This document shows, one piece after another, positions 27,231 through 36,800 of a stretch of DNA of 64,000 nucleotides. Positions within the stretch are counted from its first letter, which is position 1, and each line of letters starts with the position of its first letter. A model generated the notes under the pieces. That model did not search any database. It was not told the DNA's origin and saw nothing but the letters and a program-made list of their open reading frames with translations. Made by a program: the position numbers and the translations under genes. Origin of the DNA: UBA6522 sp965204155. Lineage in GTDB: Bacteria > Pseudomonadota > Gammaproteobacteria > Steroidobacterales > Rariloculaceae. The stretch spans positions 2,294,001-2,358,000 of the forward strand of contig OZ241971.1 in the NCBI GenBank assembly GCA_965204155.1. The letters are read 5' to 3'.

Positions 27231-27611
27231 TCACAATCCGGCGTCCGGAGGATCGGCAGGGCGCGGCACGATGTATTGCAGAAGCGTTTCGATGCGGGCC
27301 AGCCGTACGCTCAGTTCCTCAATGTCGCTGGAAAGACGTACGTTCAGTTCCGCGATTTCTCTGGAGTGTCGTTCGCCCGACTCGGCGATTTTGACGTTCA
27401 ACTCTGCGAAGTCTCTGGAGTGCCGCTCGCTCAGCTCCGCGATGTCGCCGGACAGACTTGCGTTCAACTCCGCGAAGTCTCTGGAATGCCGTTCGTTCAT
27501 GCTGAACATTTGCCAGAACAGACCGCCGAGGACGGCGAAGATGGCCAGCAGCAGGGCGCGGTCGAGTAGTCCGTTGCCCTTGCGGGCGGTGGTTCGGTCT
27601 GCTGCGTTCAC
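27231..27611 (-). CDS. Small membrane coiled-coil protein with ERHSRDFAELN repeats
   Basis: A 126-residue protein from a GTG start: a basic N-terminus, one membrane helix (about 18-36), then four related repeats (ERHSRDFAELN and ERHSREIAELN alternating with SLSGDIAELS-type units), and a tail RLARIETLLQYIVPR. The layout parallels the hendecad family at 2978, 6030 and 27906 (membrane helix, repeats, ARIE..-containing tail) but the sequence differs. It begins three bases after the stop of a 49-residue open frame, suggesting a two-gene unit. The function is unknown. Confidence 0.65.
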   Translation of the reverse strand: MNAADRTTARKGNGLLDRALLLAIFAVLGGLFWQMFSMNERHSRDFAELNASLSGDIAELSERHSRDFAELNVKIAESGERHSREIAELNVRLSSDIEELSVRLARIETLLQYIVPRPADPPDAGL

Positions 27612-27614
27612 AGG

Positions 27615-27764
27615 TCAGGCGGCCCTGTCCTTGATGGAGTCGCGGATCCTTTCGAGAAGCCCCTCAACCCGGGAGACGCGCTGGCCGAGCGCGGCGATGA
27701 TGGTGTAGATTTCCGGGGATACGGGGGCGGTTCGATCAATTGCGTCCGTGGGCCGGAGTCTCAA
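27615..27764 (-). CDS. Possible 49-residue protein upstream of the coiled-coil gene
   Basis: From a TTG at 27764 the frame reads through PVSPEIYTIIAALGQRVSRV and ends KDRAA just before the GTG of the next gene. The helix GQRVSRVEGLLERIRDSI is amphipathic and resembles the tail of the neighbouring family. A shortened degenerate copy of the same stretch lies at 30062-30137, which supports it having been a real conserved unit. The start codon and translation are uncertain. Confidence 0.4.
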   Translation of the reverse strand: MRLRPTDAIDRTAPVSPEIYTIIAALGQRVSRVEGLLERIRDSIKDRAA

Positions 27765-27786
27765 GAAACGATGAATTCCATGCTAT

Positions 27787-28410
27787 CACGCATCCCCCGG
27801 GATGCACGGCCCGAATCTGGCCGAATTGCCCGGATTTGAAGCTGGCCGCGGCGCCCCGCCCGACGCGACAATGTTATCGTTACATTTACCGCAGGGCCGA
27901 AGGGCATGAAGCAGAATGATCGTATGAAGGAGTGGCGTCAGACCATTGCCGTGATTTGCACCGTCGTGCTGACGGTTGCCGCGCAGTCGGCATACATGCA
28001 ATCCGAGCACGCCGCCATCCGCGCCGACATGAACGCGCAGACTACCGCCATCCGCGCCGACATGAACGCGCAGTTCGCCGCGATGCATGCCGAGCACGCG
28101 GCCATCCGCGCCGACATGAACGCACAGAATGAGGCCATCCGCGCGGACATGAACGCGCAGTTCGCGGCGATGCACGCCGAACATGCGGCCATCCGCGCGG
28201 ACATGAACGCACAGTTCGCCGCGATGCACGCCGAACATGCGGCCATCCGGGCCGACATGAACGCGCAGTTTTCCGACGTGAATGCGGAACTGGCCGCCAT
28301 CCGCGAGCAATTGAACAGCATCGACCGCCGGACCGCCCGGATCGAGGGTCACCTGTTCGGCATCGAGATTCCGCAGGATCGGGCGGACGGGGAGTGAGGG
28401 TCCCGGCCAG
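27787..28410 (+). repeat. Copy 3 of the dispersed coiled-coil element
   Basis: Upstream segment (GGATGCACGGCCCGAATCTG, then TGGCCGCGGCGCCCC and ACAATGTTATC), gene at 27906-28397 and downstream GAGTGAGGG match the copies at 2851 and 5904. It is longer only because the repeat region of the gene is longer. Confidence 0.72.
27906..28397 (+). CDS. Small membrane coiled-coil protein, hendecad-repeat family (copy 3)
   Basis: A 163-residue paralogue of the proteins at 2978 and 6030, starting MKQNDRMKEWRQTIAVIC. After the membrane helix come about nine units of IRADMNAQ(F/N/T) and AAMHAEHA, more than in the other copies, then SDVNAELAAIREQLNSIDRR and the conserved RTARIEGHLFGIEIP tail. The 54-bp period made of an 11- plus a 7-residue unit (AAIRADMNAQF AAMHAEH) is nearly identical at DNA level, indicating recent expansion. 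Confidence 0.7.
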   Translation: MKQNDRMKEWRQTIAVICTVVLTVAAQSAYMQSEHAAIRADMNAQTTAIRADMNAQFAAMHAEHAAIRADMNAQNEAIRADMNAQFAAMHAEHAAIRADMNAQFAAMHAEHAAIRADMNAQFSDVNAELAAIREQLNSIDRRTARIEGHLFGIEIPQDRADGE

Positions 28411-28859
28411 CGGGCGCTCGCCCGTCAAGGGACAGCGAAAACGCCCGCCGGACCAATCGGCCCTAGTGCCAGACCTTCAACCCCGCACTCGCGTATTCGG
28501 CAGACGCTGAGGCGACTCGCGTCAGGGGCATTTGCCGGGCTCCACCAGGTAGACAAACCCGACATTGAACGTCTTCTGCGAATCGCTTGCTGAAGGAATT
28601 CTTGGTCTCAGGGCCGCGATGATCGTAAGCGGTTAGCCGACCCCACCTTCCTTTCGCTGAGCCAAAGAGGTTGTATGACTCCTTTTGTCTAGGGAGTTGT
28701 TCGATGAGGGATCCTGATGTGGACGCCTCGGCCCATGCCGACGCCTTCTGGGGGTGGGGGCAGTCCGAAGCGGAGGAGCTGTGCGGTCAGTAAGGATTTC
28801 GGCGCCCCGTCCGCCGCGGTCCGTTTCTCAACAGTTTATCCACAGATTGTCCCTTCGCA
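28411..28859. other. Gene-poor gap of about 450 bp
   Basis: No credible full gene. On the minus strand around 28525-28605 a short frame ends QKTFNVGFVYLVEPGKCP and a stop; it looks protein-like and could be the tail of a lost gene, but it is too short to identify. No RNA gene or promoter was recognised. Confidence 0.4.
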
Positions 28860-29999
28860 TCACCGAAGAAACCAGAGACTGATCCCGTCCTTGATTCGTT
28901 GCCAGAGCCCCGCTTCGGCCACATCGGTCAGCGCCACCAGCGGCAGCTCGGCCAGGTCTTCGCCGTTCATCGAAATCGTGACCGATCCCAGCAGCGTGCC
29001 CGCTTCGATGGGTGCGGTCAGGTCTTCTTCCACCGTCGTATCCGACACGAGGGAGTCGTAGCGTCCCTTGGGAATCGTCAGGTAGTGGTCCTCCGTAACG
29101 CCCAGCGACACCGACTCGGTTTCCCCCTTCCACACCCGCGCCGTGGTGACCTCGTCACCCTCGGAGAACAACCTGTAGGTCTCGAAGAACCGGAAACCGT
29201 AGTTCAGCAGTGCCTGGCTGTCGTTGGCCCTCGCCTCGGCGCTGTGGGAACCCATGACTACGGACACCAGCCGCATGCCGGAGCGTTCCGCTGACGTCAC
29301 CAGGCAGTAGCCGGCCGCCTCGGTGTAACCCGTTTTCAGGCCATCCACGGACTCATCGCGCCACAGCAGCGAGTTGCGGTTGAACTGTTCGATTTCGTTG
29401 TAGGTGAATTCCCGCTGGGAATACCAGGCGTAGTACTCGGGAAATTCGGCGATGATCGCCCGCGCAATCGTGGCGGCATCCCGGGCAGTCATGTAGTGCT
29501 CCGCATCCGGCAGACCGGTGCTGTTGCGGAACGAACTGTTTTCCATGCCCAGTTGTTCCGCATAGAAGTTCATCAGATCGGCGAACACCTCCTCCGTTCC
29601 CGCGACGTGCTCCGCCAGGGCCACGCTCGCATCGTTGCCCGACTGAACGATCATTCCCTGCAGGAGATCCTCAACGGAAACGGTTGTGCCTGCCTGGATG
29701 AACGTTCTCGATCCCTCCGTGCCCCAGGCCCTTTCGCTGACCCGGACCTCGTCGTCCAGGCCGATCAACTCATCCCCGAGCGCCTTGAAGACCGTATACG
29801 CGGTCATCAGCTTGGTCAGGCTGGCCGGATCCAGAATTTCGTCCGGATTGCTCTCGACGACAACGTCGCCGGTGGCGTGATCGATGAGAATGTAGCTCTT
29901 CGCGCCCAGTTGCGGCGCTGCGGGAATGGGGACTTCCTGGGCCTGGAGCGCCGGAGAGAACGCGAGGGTGAAGGCGGTCAGCATCCAGGTTCGGAGCAT
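28860..29999 (-). CDS. D-alanyl-D-alanine carboxypeptidase (PBP5/6 family)
   Basis: A 379-residue periplasmic penicillin-binding protein. Start at MLRTWML (ATG 29999) behind AGGAGG; a signal peptide ends near ALQA (residue 20). The three active-site motifs are present: SLTK with Ser60 and Lys63, SGN at 120-122, and KTG at 222-224. A C-terminal PBP5-like beta domain (about 270-350) and an amphipathic tail (WQRIKDGISLWFLR) for membrane attachment complete the DacA/DacC plan. It trims the terminal D-Ala from peptidoglycan pentapeptides. Confidence 0.92.
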   Translation of the reverse strand: MLRTWMLTAFTLAFSPALQAQEVPIPAAPQLGAKSYILIDHATGDVVVESNPDEILDPASLTKLMTAYTVFKALGDELIGLDDEVRVSERAWGTEGSRTFIQAGTTVSVEDLLQGMIVQSGNDASVALAEHVAGTEEVFADLMNFYAEQLGMENSSFRNSTGLPDAEHYMTARDAATIARAIIAEFPEYYAWYSQREFTYNEIEQFNRNSLLWRDESVDGLKTGYTEAAGYCLVTSAERSGMRLVSVVMGSHSAEARANDSQALLNYGFRFFETYRLFSEGDEVTTARVWKGETESVSLGVTEDHYLTIPKGRYDSLVSDTTVEEDLTAPIEAGTLLGSVTISMNGEDLAELPLVALTDVAEAGLWQRIKDGISLWFLR

Positions 30000-30061
30000 C
30001 GGATTCCTCCTGACAGGCGGCTGGATTGGAATTGTAGCGGGATTCGCGGGCAATTGAACAG

Positions 30062-30137
30062 CGCGGACTGCCGGTCGGCTGCGCCCACGGGTCGGGCCGC
30101 CCTGTCCCTGATGGTGTAGATTTCCGGGGTCAGGCGG
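30062..30137 (-). pseudogene. Degenerate copy of the 27.6-kb small-gene junction
   Basis: On the minus strand it reads LTPEIYTIRDRAARPVGAAD RQ, matching PEIYTI...KDRAA*PVNAADRT at 27.6 kb but with about 25 codons deleted. It lies between the carboxypeptidase and the gene at 30157 and has no intact frame of its own. Confidence 0.5.
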
Positions 30138-30156
30138 GTGGGCAGGGAGTCAAAGG

Positions 30157-30549
30157 ATGAAACGCGCAATCTGGATCCAGCAGGGGCTGTACGCTGCGTA
30201 CGGTCTGGCGGCCGGCTTTCTGCTGGCATACATCGCGCGCAACGCCTGGCTGTACGGGCTCGACTTGTGGATGGATGGCGCGGCCGCCGCCGCCGTGGTG
30301 GCGATGCTCGCGCATCGGCCGGTGCAGCAATGGGCCTGGGCGGCGATGAAGCGGCGCATTGTACGCCGGGTGTTCGGCCGGTCCCCGCCCACGCCGTTGC
30401 CGGTCTGGGACCGTAACACCGATTACCCGCCGGACTACGTGCTGGCGTGTTGCGGGCTGCTGTTCCAGTCGGCTGCGCCGACCGGGCCGAGCCACGGCAA
30501 CGTGACCTCTCCGATGGAGGAAGGGCAGCGGGTCTGGACGCCCGTGTAG
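30157..30549 (+). CDS. Small membrane protein, unknown function
   Basis: A 130-residue protein starting MKRAIWIQQG, with one or two hydrophobic segments (about 10-28 and 40-52) and a basic, Pro-rich C-terminal half (MKRRIVRRVFGRSPPTPLP). No family is recognised. It is isolated between the carboxypeptidase and a repeat block that precedes the end of the M23 peptidase gene. Confidence 0.45.
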   Translation: MKRAIWIQQGLYAAYGLAAGFLLAYIARNAWLYGLDLWMDGAAAAAVVAMLAHRPVQQWAWAAMKRRIVRRVFGRSPPTPLPVWDRNTDYPPDYVLACCGLLFQSAAPTGPSHGNVTSPMEEGQRVWTPV

Positions 30550-30580
30550 GCGAAGGCGGCGGTCCCGGCGATGGACCCGG

Positions 30581-30698
30581 CCGCTGAGCGCTGCGGCGCC
30601 GCCATCGGCCCGGCCCGTTGCCCGCCGCAGCGTCGCCATCGACCCGGCCCGTTGCCCGCCGCGGCGCCGCCATCGGCCCGGCCGCGGTCGCTCAGTGG
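30581..30698. repeat. Direct repeats bounded by an inverted repeat
   Basis: About two and a half copies of a ~34-bp unit (GCGCCGCCATCGGCCCGGCC then CGTTGCCCGCCGC). The block is bounded by CCGCTGAGCG (30581) and CGCTCAGTGG (30689), an inverted repeat with one mismatch. It may form a large hairpin between the convergent genes, perhaps acting as a bidirectional terminator. Confidence 0.5.
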
Positions 30699-32152
30699 AC
30701 GGATGGCGGGGAAGACAGGACCCTGGCATTCAATTCGCTTGTATCGAGCAAGTCCAGCAGGGCCCAGAGCGGTGTCACGGTGTCCTCGAACGTCCTGAAC
30801 TCCTTGTACGGCATGGCGTCGGAGTCGTCGAATATCGCGTTTTGCGGATCGCGATGTTCGTTGTTGACGCGGTACTCGTAGTGCAGATGCGGCCCGGTGG
30901 CGAGTCCGGTCATGCCCACGTAACCGATGGTTTCGCCCTGCATCACGCGATCTCCGACCATGATGTCGGCAAATCGCGACAAGTGCGCGTAAAGCGTCGT
31001 GACATCGCGCCCGTGCTCGAGGATGACCGTACTGCCGTAGCCGTTCATGCCGCCCGCGAACAGGACGGTTCCGTCGCCCGCCGCCCGTACCGGCGTACCC
31101 ACGGGGGCCGCGTAGTCCACCCCCCGGTGGGCGCGAATCGTGTTGAGCACGGGATGGCGCCGGTTCGAGCCGTAAACGGAGCTGACCCGCGTGAACTTCA
31201 CCGGTGCACGAAGAAAGGCCTTCTGAACGCTGCGGCCCTCCGGGGTGAAGTAGTCGGGCGCATCACCGCCGTGGGCATAGCGGGCGACACGGTAGCTTCG
31301 GCCGCGATTGACGAATTCGGCGGCCAGTATCGCGCCGTCGCCGATTCTCTCGTCCGCGTTCCACAGTTGCTGATACACCACGCTGAACTCATCGCCCAGG
31401 CGCACGTCATTCACGAAATCGATGTCCCACCGGAATATCTCCGCCATCTGCAGGGTCACCGCATCGGCGAGTCCGGCGGCCTGCGCGGCGCCGAACAGCG
31501 AGTCGCGAATCACGCCCCTGGCGACCGCCGTGCGCCGCTGCAGTTTTCGATCCACGACGTTGACGTCAAAACCGCTATCGTTGCGCTCGATGCGCAACAT
31601 CCTGGATTGGTCGATCGTGCGCTCGAGCGAGCGTAAATGGCCCGCATCGTGGGTCACTACAACGAGGTCTCCGGGGTTCAACAGGCGCAGGTGCGGGGCG
31701 GCTTCCTCCAGCCGGGACAACGAACCGAGATCGCCTATGCTCAAGCCGTGCTGCCGGAACATGCGTTCGAGCGTGTCGCCCCGGGCTACGGTCATCTCCT
31801 CCCGGCCAGAGGGCGCCGGGCTGGTCTCCGGAGCCGGGAGCGGTGCGGCCGCCGTGTTCTGCGGCATGAAATGGATGTCTTCAACCCCTGCGGGCGATGC
31901 GGCAACGTGAACGGGCTCTTCCTGAGAGATAAGCAGGGGGACCGCTACGCCGAGCAACGGAATCAAGGTGCCGCCGGCTATCCACGGGGCGTAACGCCCC
32001 GGTTTGCAGCGGCCCTCGGCGCGACCGTCGCGATCGCCGCGAAACTGAATCTCCAACTGCTCCAATGGCGGTTCCCCCGATGCCGCAATGGCGTATCTCG
32101 ACCCGTGAAGGTCCCGGACGCAGACCAAACGGATAGGCCCTGATAAAAACAC
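30692..32152 (-). CDS. Peptidoglycan DD-metalloendopeptidase, M23 family (MepM/OapA-like)
   Basis: A 486-residue protein from a GTG start (the start is uncertain): a membrane segment near 57-76, a LysM-like/OapA region (about 118-200, VARGDTLERMFRQHGLSIGD), then a C-terminal LytM/M23 domain. Its zinc and catalytic residues are His342 and Asp346 (HRGVDYAAP) and His422/His424 (PHLHYE). The architecture matches E. coli MepM, which cuts peptide cross-links. It is divergent from a bactofilin gene, a pairing known from Helicobacter (CcmA/Csd1), Caulobacter and others, where the cytoskeletal protein positions the hydrolase. Confidence 0.88.
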   Translation of the reverse strand: MFLSGPIRLVCVRDLHGSRYAIAASGEPPLEQLEIQFRGDRDGRAEGRCKPGRYAPWIAGGTLIPLLGVAVPLLISQEEPVHVAASPAGVEDIHFMPQNTAAAPLPAPETSPAPSGREEMTVARGDTLERMFRQHGLSIGDLGSLSRLEEAAPHLRLLNPGDLVVVTHDAGHLRSLERTIDQSRMLRIERNDSGFDVNVVDRKLQRRTAVARGVIRDSLFGAAQAAGLADAVTLQMAEIFRWDIDFVNDVRLGDEFSVVYQQLWNADERIGDGAILAAEFVNRGRSYRVARYAHGGDAPDYFTPEGRSVQKAFLRAPVKFTRVSSVYGSNRRHPVLNTIRAHRGVDYAAPVGTPVRAAGDGTVLFAGGMNGYGSTVILEHGRDVTTLYAHLSRFADIMVGDRVMQGETIGYVGMTGLATGPHLHYEYRVNNEHRDPQNAIFDDSDAMPYKEFRTFEDTVTPLWALLDLLDTSELNARVLSSPPSVH

Positions 32153-32236
32153 CCTGTATTATAATGGGTTATAGCATATTTATCAAAAAAATGTTAGGAT
32201 TCGGTCCGAAGTCGCACACGCAATGGAGAATCGATC
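32153..32236. promoter_or_regulatory. Divergent AT-rich promoter region
   Basis: A sharp drop in GC between the M23 and bactofilin genes. TATAAT at 32160-32165 is a good -10 candidate for the bactofilin gene; no convincing -35 stands at the right distance. GGAG lies nine bases before the bactofilin start. Confidence 0.45.
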
Positions 32237-32653
32237 ATGCGCCATCTCGCCCGCACATTCGATCAGTTCCTGCAGGCTGGCAGACCGGGTGTTACGGCCC
32301 TGCTGGACGCGCTTCCTGCCGTTACCCGCTCCGCCGATTCGACGAACCGGCCGGCAACTTCGATCAACGGGGCCGCTTTCGGAAACAGGGAGGAGAACAT
32401 TCTGCGCGTGCAGGGCAATGTAGAGCAGGACATCAAGATGGACACTTGTGTCCTGTATATCGAGGAATCCGGGCAGGTCAAAGGCAATATTATTGTCAAG
32501 CGGGCGACGATATGCGGCGCCGTATCGGGTGATATCGAAGCCAGGGAACGGGTTACCGTAAAGTCGACCGGTCACGTTCGGGGTTCGATCACCGCTCCGC
32601 GAATCGCATTGGAAGAAAAGGGAACAATCAACGGCGCGCTGAGCGTCGAATAG
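32237..32653 (+). CDS. Bactofilin (polymer-forming cytoskeletal protein)
   Basis: A 138-residue protein. A poorly ordered N-terminus of about 50 residues is followed by the bactofilin beta-helix: repeated short strands with Gly turns (QGNVEQDIKMDTC, GQVKGNIIVKRATICGAVSG, DIEARERVTVKSTGHVRGSI, LEEKGTINGALS). Bactofilins self-assemble without nucleotide into filaments under the inner membrane. Here its divergent neighbour is an M23 peptidase, so a role in placing wall hydrolysis, and thus cell shape, is likely. Confidence 0.9.
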   Translation: MRHLARTFDQFLQAGRPGVTALLDALPAVTRSADSTNRPATSINGAAFGNREENILRVQGNVEQDIKMDTCVLYIEESGQVKGNIIVKRATICGAVSGDIEARERVTVKSTGHVRGSITAPRIALEEKGTINGALSVE

Positions 32654-32810
32654 CTGAAGAGCGCCTGGCCTGAGTACAGTCCGGCGCGGCCGACTCCGCG
32701 AACGCCGGACAGGGGACGTGCGGCTGCATCTCCGCCTGCCTCCGGCGGCTTCATGGCAGGGTACAATCGGCCGCGAAGTGCGTCTTGCGCGTGCGTGACT
32801 CCTATTGACG

Positions 32811-33734
32811 ATGAAGACGGCATTTACGACCCTGGCGGCGGTGCTCGCGCTCTCTCTTCCCTTCGGGGCCGGCGCCCAGGACATCAACCAGGGAATCGCG
32901 AAGTTTCAGGGCGGCGACTACGCCGGTGCGCTGGCGGATCTGATGCCGTTCGCCGAACAGGGCAGCGCGACGGCGCAATTCCTGGTCGGCGCGATCTACG
33001 CCAACGGCGACGGCGTAGTGCGCGACAACCTGGCTGCGGCGGGCTGGATCAGGCGCGCCGCGGAGCAGGAACACGCCTCCGCCCAGTTCAGTCTCGGGAG
33101 GATGTACGAGCAGGGCCGGGGTGTCGACGCGAACGCAGCCGAAGCCGCCAGATGGTACCGGAGGGCTTCGAACCTGGGACATGCGGAGGCGCAGTTCAGG
33201 CTCGGAAGCATGTACGAGATCGGGCTCGGTGTGGCCGTGGATGTCGGCGAAGCGGCGCGACTTTACCGGAGTGCCGCCGAGCAGGACAACGCCGCCGCCC
33301 AGGCAAGCCTCGGGGTTCTGTACACCACCGGCCAGGGCGTCGCACAGCATTTCGGCGATGCGGCAATCTGGTTCCGGCGGGCTGCGGAGCAGGGGCTCGC
33401 CCGGGCGCAGTACAACCTCGGCGTGCTCCTCGCAGACGGAAGGGGCGTGGAACAGGATCTCGATGCCGCTGCAACCTGGTACCGCCGGGCGGCCGTGCAG
33501 GGATTCGCCTCCGCGCAATACGGTCTCGGGGTGATGTACTACAACGGGCAGGGAGTGCCGCAGGATCCGGTGCTGGCCCATGTCTGGGTCAACATGGCGG
33601 CATTCAGCGGCCATGAGACCGCCCCCGGGGTTCGCTACAACATTTCCGAACAGCTCTCCGAGCCGGACCTGGCCCTGGCCGAAGAGATCGCGTCCCGCTG
33701 CCGGCAGCAGGGTTACGAGTATTGCGCAAGATAG
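32811..33734 (+). CDS. Secreted Sel1-repeat protein
   Basis: A 307-residue protein with a signal peptide (cut after GAGA, near residue 22) and about six Sel1-like (TPR-type) repeats of 36 residues: A..LGxxYxxGxGVxxDxxxAxxWYRRAAxQGxAxAQ. It starts at the ATG at 32811; an upstream TTG is also possible. The end (ASRCRQQGYEYC) is typical of periplasmic SLR proteins. Such proteins scaffold protein complexes or host interactions; no partner is evident here. Confidence 0.85.
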   Translation: MKTAFTTLAAVLALSLPFGAGAQDINQGIAKFQGGDYAGALADLMPFAEQGSATAQFLVGAIYANGDGVVRDNLAAAGWIRRAAEQEHASAQFSLGRMYEQGRGVDANAAEAARWYRRASNLGHAEAQFRLGSMYEIGLGVAVDVGEAARLYRSAAEQDNAAAQASLGVLYTTGQGVAQHFGDAAIWFRRAAEQGLARAQYNLGVLLADGRGVEQDLDAAATWYRRAAVQGFASAQYGLGVMYYNGQGVPQDPVLAHVWVNMAAFSGHETAPGVRYNISEQLSEPDLALAEEIASRCRQQGYEYCAR

Positions 33735-33872
33735 TCCACGCAGTCCGGCGTTTGCCGCACGCCGGAGAATCGGGAATTTTCTTCGCGCGGACGATAAATC
33801 GGGCGTTGTCCATAGTACACTTACGGCCAGGCTCCATCCTGTCCCGGCGGCCCGCAATCAATCGGTACCAGC

Positions 33873-36800
33873 ATGACGATCGCACCCATTTCATCGCGTA
33901 ACTCCGTTCGCCTTCTCGTCGCGCTCGGCGGCCTCCTGCTCTGGAGCGGCGCGGTCTTCGGTGAGCGCTACACGGTGCCGCTGCTGGTTGCGGCGGGCAC
34001 GTCGGGCGGGCCCGAGGGAATGCTGCGGATCATCAACGGCGCCGCCGAGCCGGGGATGGTGACGATATACGCCATCGACGATGCCGGCATGCGTTCGGGC
34101 CCGGCCACATTCACGCTGAACGCCTCGGCGGCGGCGGAGTTCACCGCTGCGGAGCTTAAGTCCGGCAACGCGGCCAGGGGTCTGGACGGCGGCATCGGCG
34201 CGGCCGCGGGCGATGTGCGCCTGGTAATCGAGACGGACCTGGACATTGTGCCGCTGCCCTTCGTGCGCGCCGCCGATGGCACGCTGAGCGCGATGAACGA
34301 GACGGTGCGCGCGACGGCGGCGCAGGCGGGCCGGTACCGTTATGACGTGCCGGTGTTCAACCCCGCCGCCGATGCCATGCAGGCGAGCAGGCTGCGCCTG
34401 ATCAACCCGGGCAATGCGGCGGCGGCGGTGACGATCGCCGGACTGGACGACGGCGGCGCGGCGGCCTCGGGGGGCGCCGTGACGCTGACGTTGCCGGCCG
34501 GAGGCGCACGGACGCTGACGGCGTGGCAGATGGAGGCAGGCGACGCGGCGCAGGCGGGCCGGCTTGGCGCGCCGGGCCTGGGCAGGTGGCGTCTGACGGT
34601 GACGGCAGACCGCCCGTTGCAGGTGATGAACATCGTGGTGGCCCCGGCGGGGTACTGGAGCAACCTTTCTGCGTCCGCGACCGCGATCACGATCGGGACC
34701 GAGACCGGAACCGCAATCGAGACCGCGATCACGACCGAGACCGCGACCGGTAGCGGTACCGGGACCGCGACCTGGACCGCAACCGGAACCGCAACCGGAA
34801 CCGCAACCGGGACCACAACCGGAACCGCGATCACGACCGGCACCGCAACCGGCGCGCGGACCCTCCCAACACGGCCCGGCGGAAACGGCGCGCGGACCCA
34901 AAACCAGTCTCCGACGGCGCCGGGTTCGGGCTTCGACGCCACAACCGGGCAACCCGGCGCAGGCGGCACGGCCACTGCGGCAAGCGCAGACGGCACAGCC
35001 ACTGCGGCAGGGGCCTTCGGCACGATCACGTCGGCAATCGTCTACGGCATGACCACTGCGGCAGGCGCAGGCGGCACGGTCGCTGCGTCAAACGGCGATG
35101 GGTCGACCGACGTGGCGCCGAGCTTCGACCTGGACGAGGACAACGGCAGCCCGGAGGGCATCGCGTGGTCCGACGGGCGTTTGCACGTGGTGGACCGCAG
35201 CGCCGACAAGGTGTTTGCCTACGGTGTCGAAGGGTATGCGTACGTGCCCCCGGAGTGGCGCCGCCAGCCCTCGCAGGATTTCGACCTGGACGGGGAAAAC
35301 GCCAATCCCGCGGGCATCGCCTGGTCCGGGGACGCGTTCCACGTGGTGGATTCATCCGACGACAAGGTGTACGTGTACGCATACGGCGGGCAGCGCCGGC
35401 CGGAGGCGGACTTCGAGCTGGACGCCGACAACAGCCGGCCCGGGGGCATCGTCTTGGCAGAGCGGCGGTTCTACGTGGTGGACCGCGGCGAGGACAAGGC
35501 GTTCGCGTACGGGACCGACGGGCAGCGCGACGCGGAGGCGGATTTCGATCTCCGCGACGGCAACGGCAGTCCTTCCGGCGTTACATGGTCCGGTGGCCGG
35601 TTCTACGTGGCCGACGATACCGACGACAAGGTGTACGCTTACGGCGCCGGCGGGGTCCGGGAGGCGGAGTACGATTTCGACCTGCGCGCCGACAACGGCC
35701 GGCCCCTGGGCATCGTCTGGGCGGACGGCCGGTTCCGCGCGCTGGACGCGGTCGAGGACAAGGTCTATGTGTACGCCGCCTCCCCGGTTCCGGGCGGCGG
35801 CGAGCAGATCGTCTACGCGGCCGGCGACACGATCCTCAGCCTTTCTCCCGCCGCGGGCTTCACACTGGACGACGGCGGCTTCGTCGAGAGGCGCGGCTAC
35901 CGCTACACATGCCGGAGCCCGGCAGGTTGCGAGGTCGGCGGCGGGGCCGTGGCGTCGGGCTCGGTCGCGCGAACGCAGGGCGGGGTCGAGGCCACGGACG
36001 CCGTGCCGGAGTTCGCGGCCGGAAGCGGCCTGGACGACCTCACCGTCCCCGCCGGCGAGCCCATCGACGCGGTGACGCTGCCGGAGGCGAGCGGCGGCGA
36101 CGGCGCGCTGACGTACAGACTGTCTCCGCCGGTGCCGGGACTGAGCTTCGACGCCGCGGAGCGCCGGCTCACCGGCACGCCCACCGTGATCGGAATCTAC
36201 GCCATGACGTACACGGCCGCCGACGAAGACGGCGACCCCGCCACGCTCGACTTCGCCATCACCGTGAAGGAGCCGACGAGCTTCCGCCTGGACGAGGAGA
36301 ACGGATGGGGCTGGGGCGTCGTCCGGGCCGGCAGCCTGTTCTACATCGTCGACGATTTCCGCAACAGGGTGTATGCGTACGACGCCGACTGGCAGCGGGA
36401 TTCGTCGGGGGACTTCGCCCTGGACGCCGACAACGGCTGGCCCAGGGGGATCGCCTGGGACGGCACCCGGTTCTATGTCGTCGACCAGATCGATGGCAAG
36501 GTGTACGCGTACGGGGCCGGCGGGCAGCGGGAAGCATCGGCGGACTTCGCCCTGGACGCCGGCAACTCCACGGCCAGGGGCATCGTCTGGGCCGACGGCC
36601 GTTTCCATGTCGTCGACCTCGGCAAGGTGTACGCGTACGGGGCCGGCGGGCAGCGGGAAGCATCGGCGGACTTCGATCTGGACGCCGCCAATCGGGGCCC
36701 GCACGGCATCGCCTGGGACGGCGCCCGGTTCCTGGTCACCGACTACATCGCCGACAAGGTGTTTGCGTACGGGCCCGGCGGGCAGCGGGAAGCGTCGGCG

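Noticed and set aside
34523..34753. Arg-Asp-rich alternative frame in the hexamer tract
   Set aside because: The main frame is open through the entire 3-kb gene, so the alternative is a product of the repeat composition.
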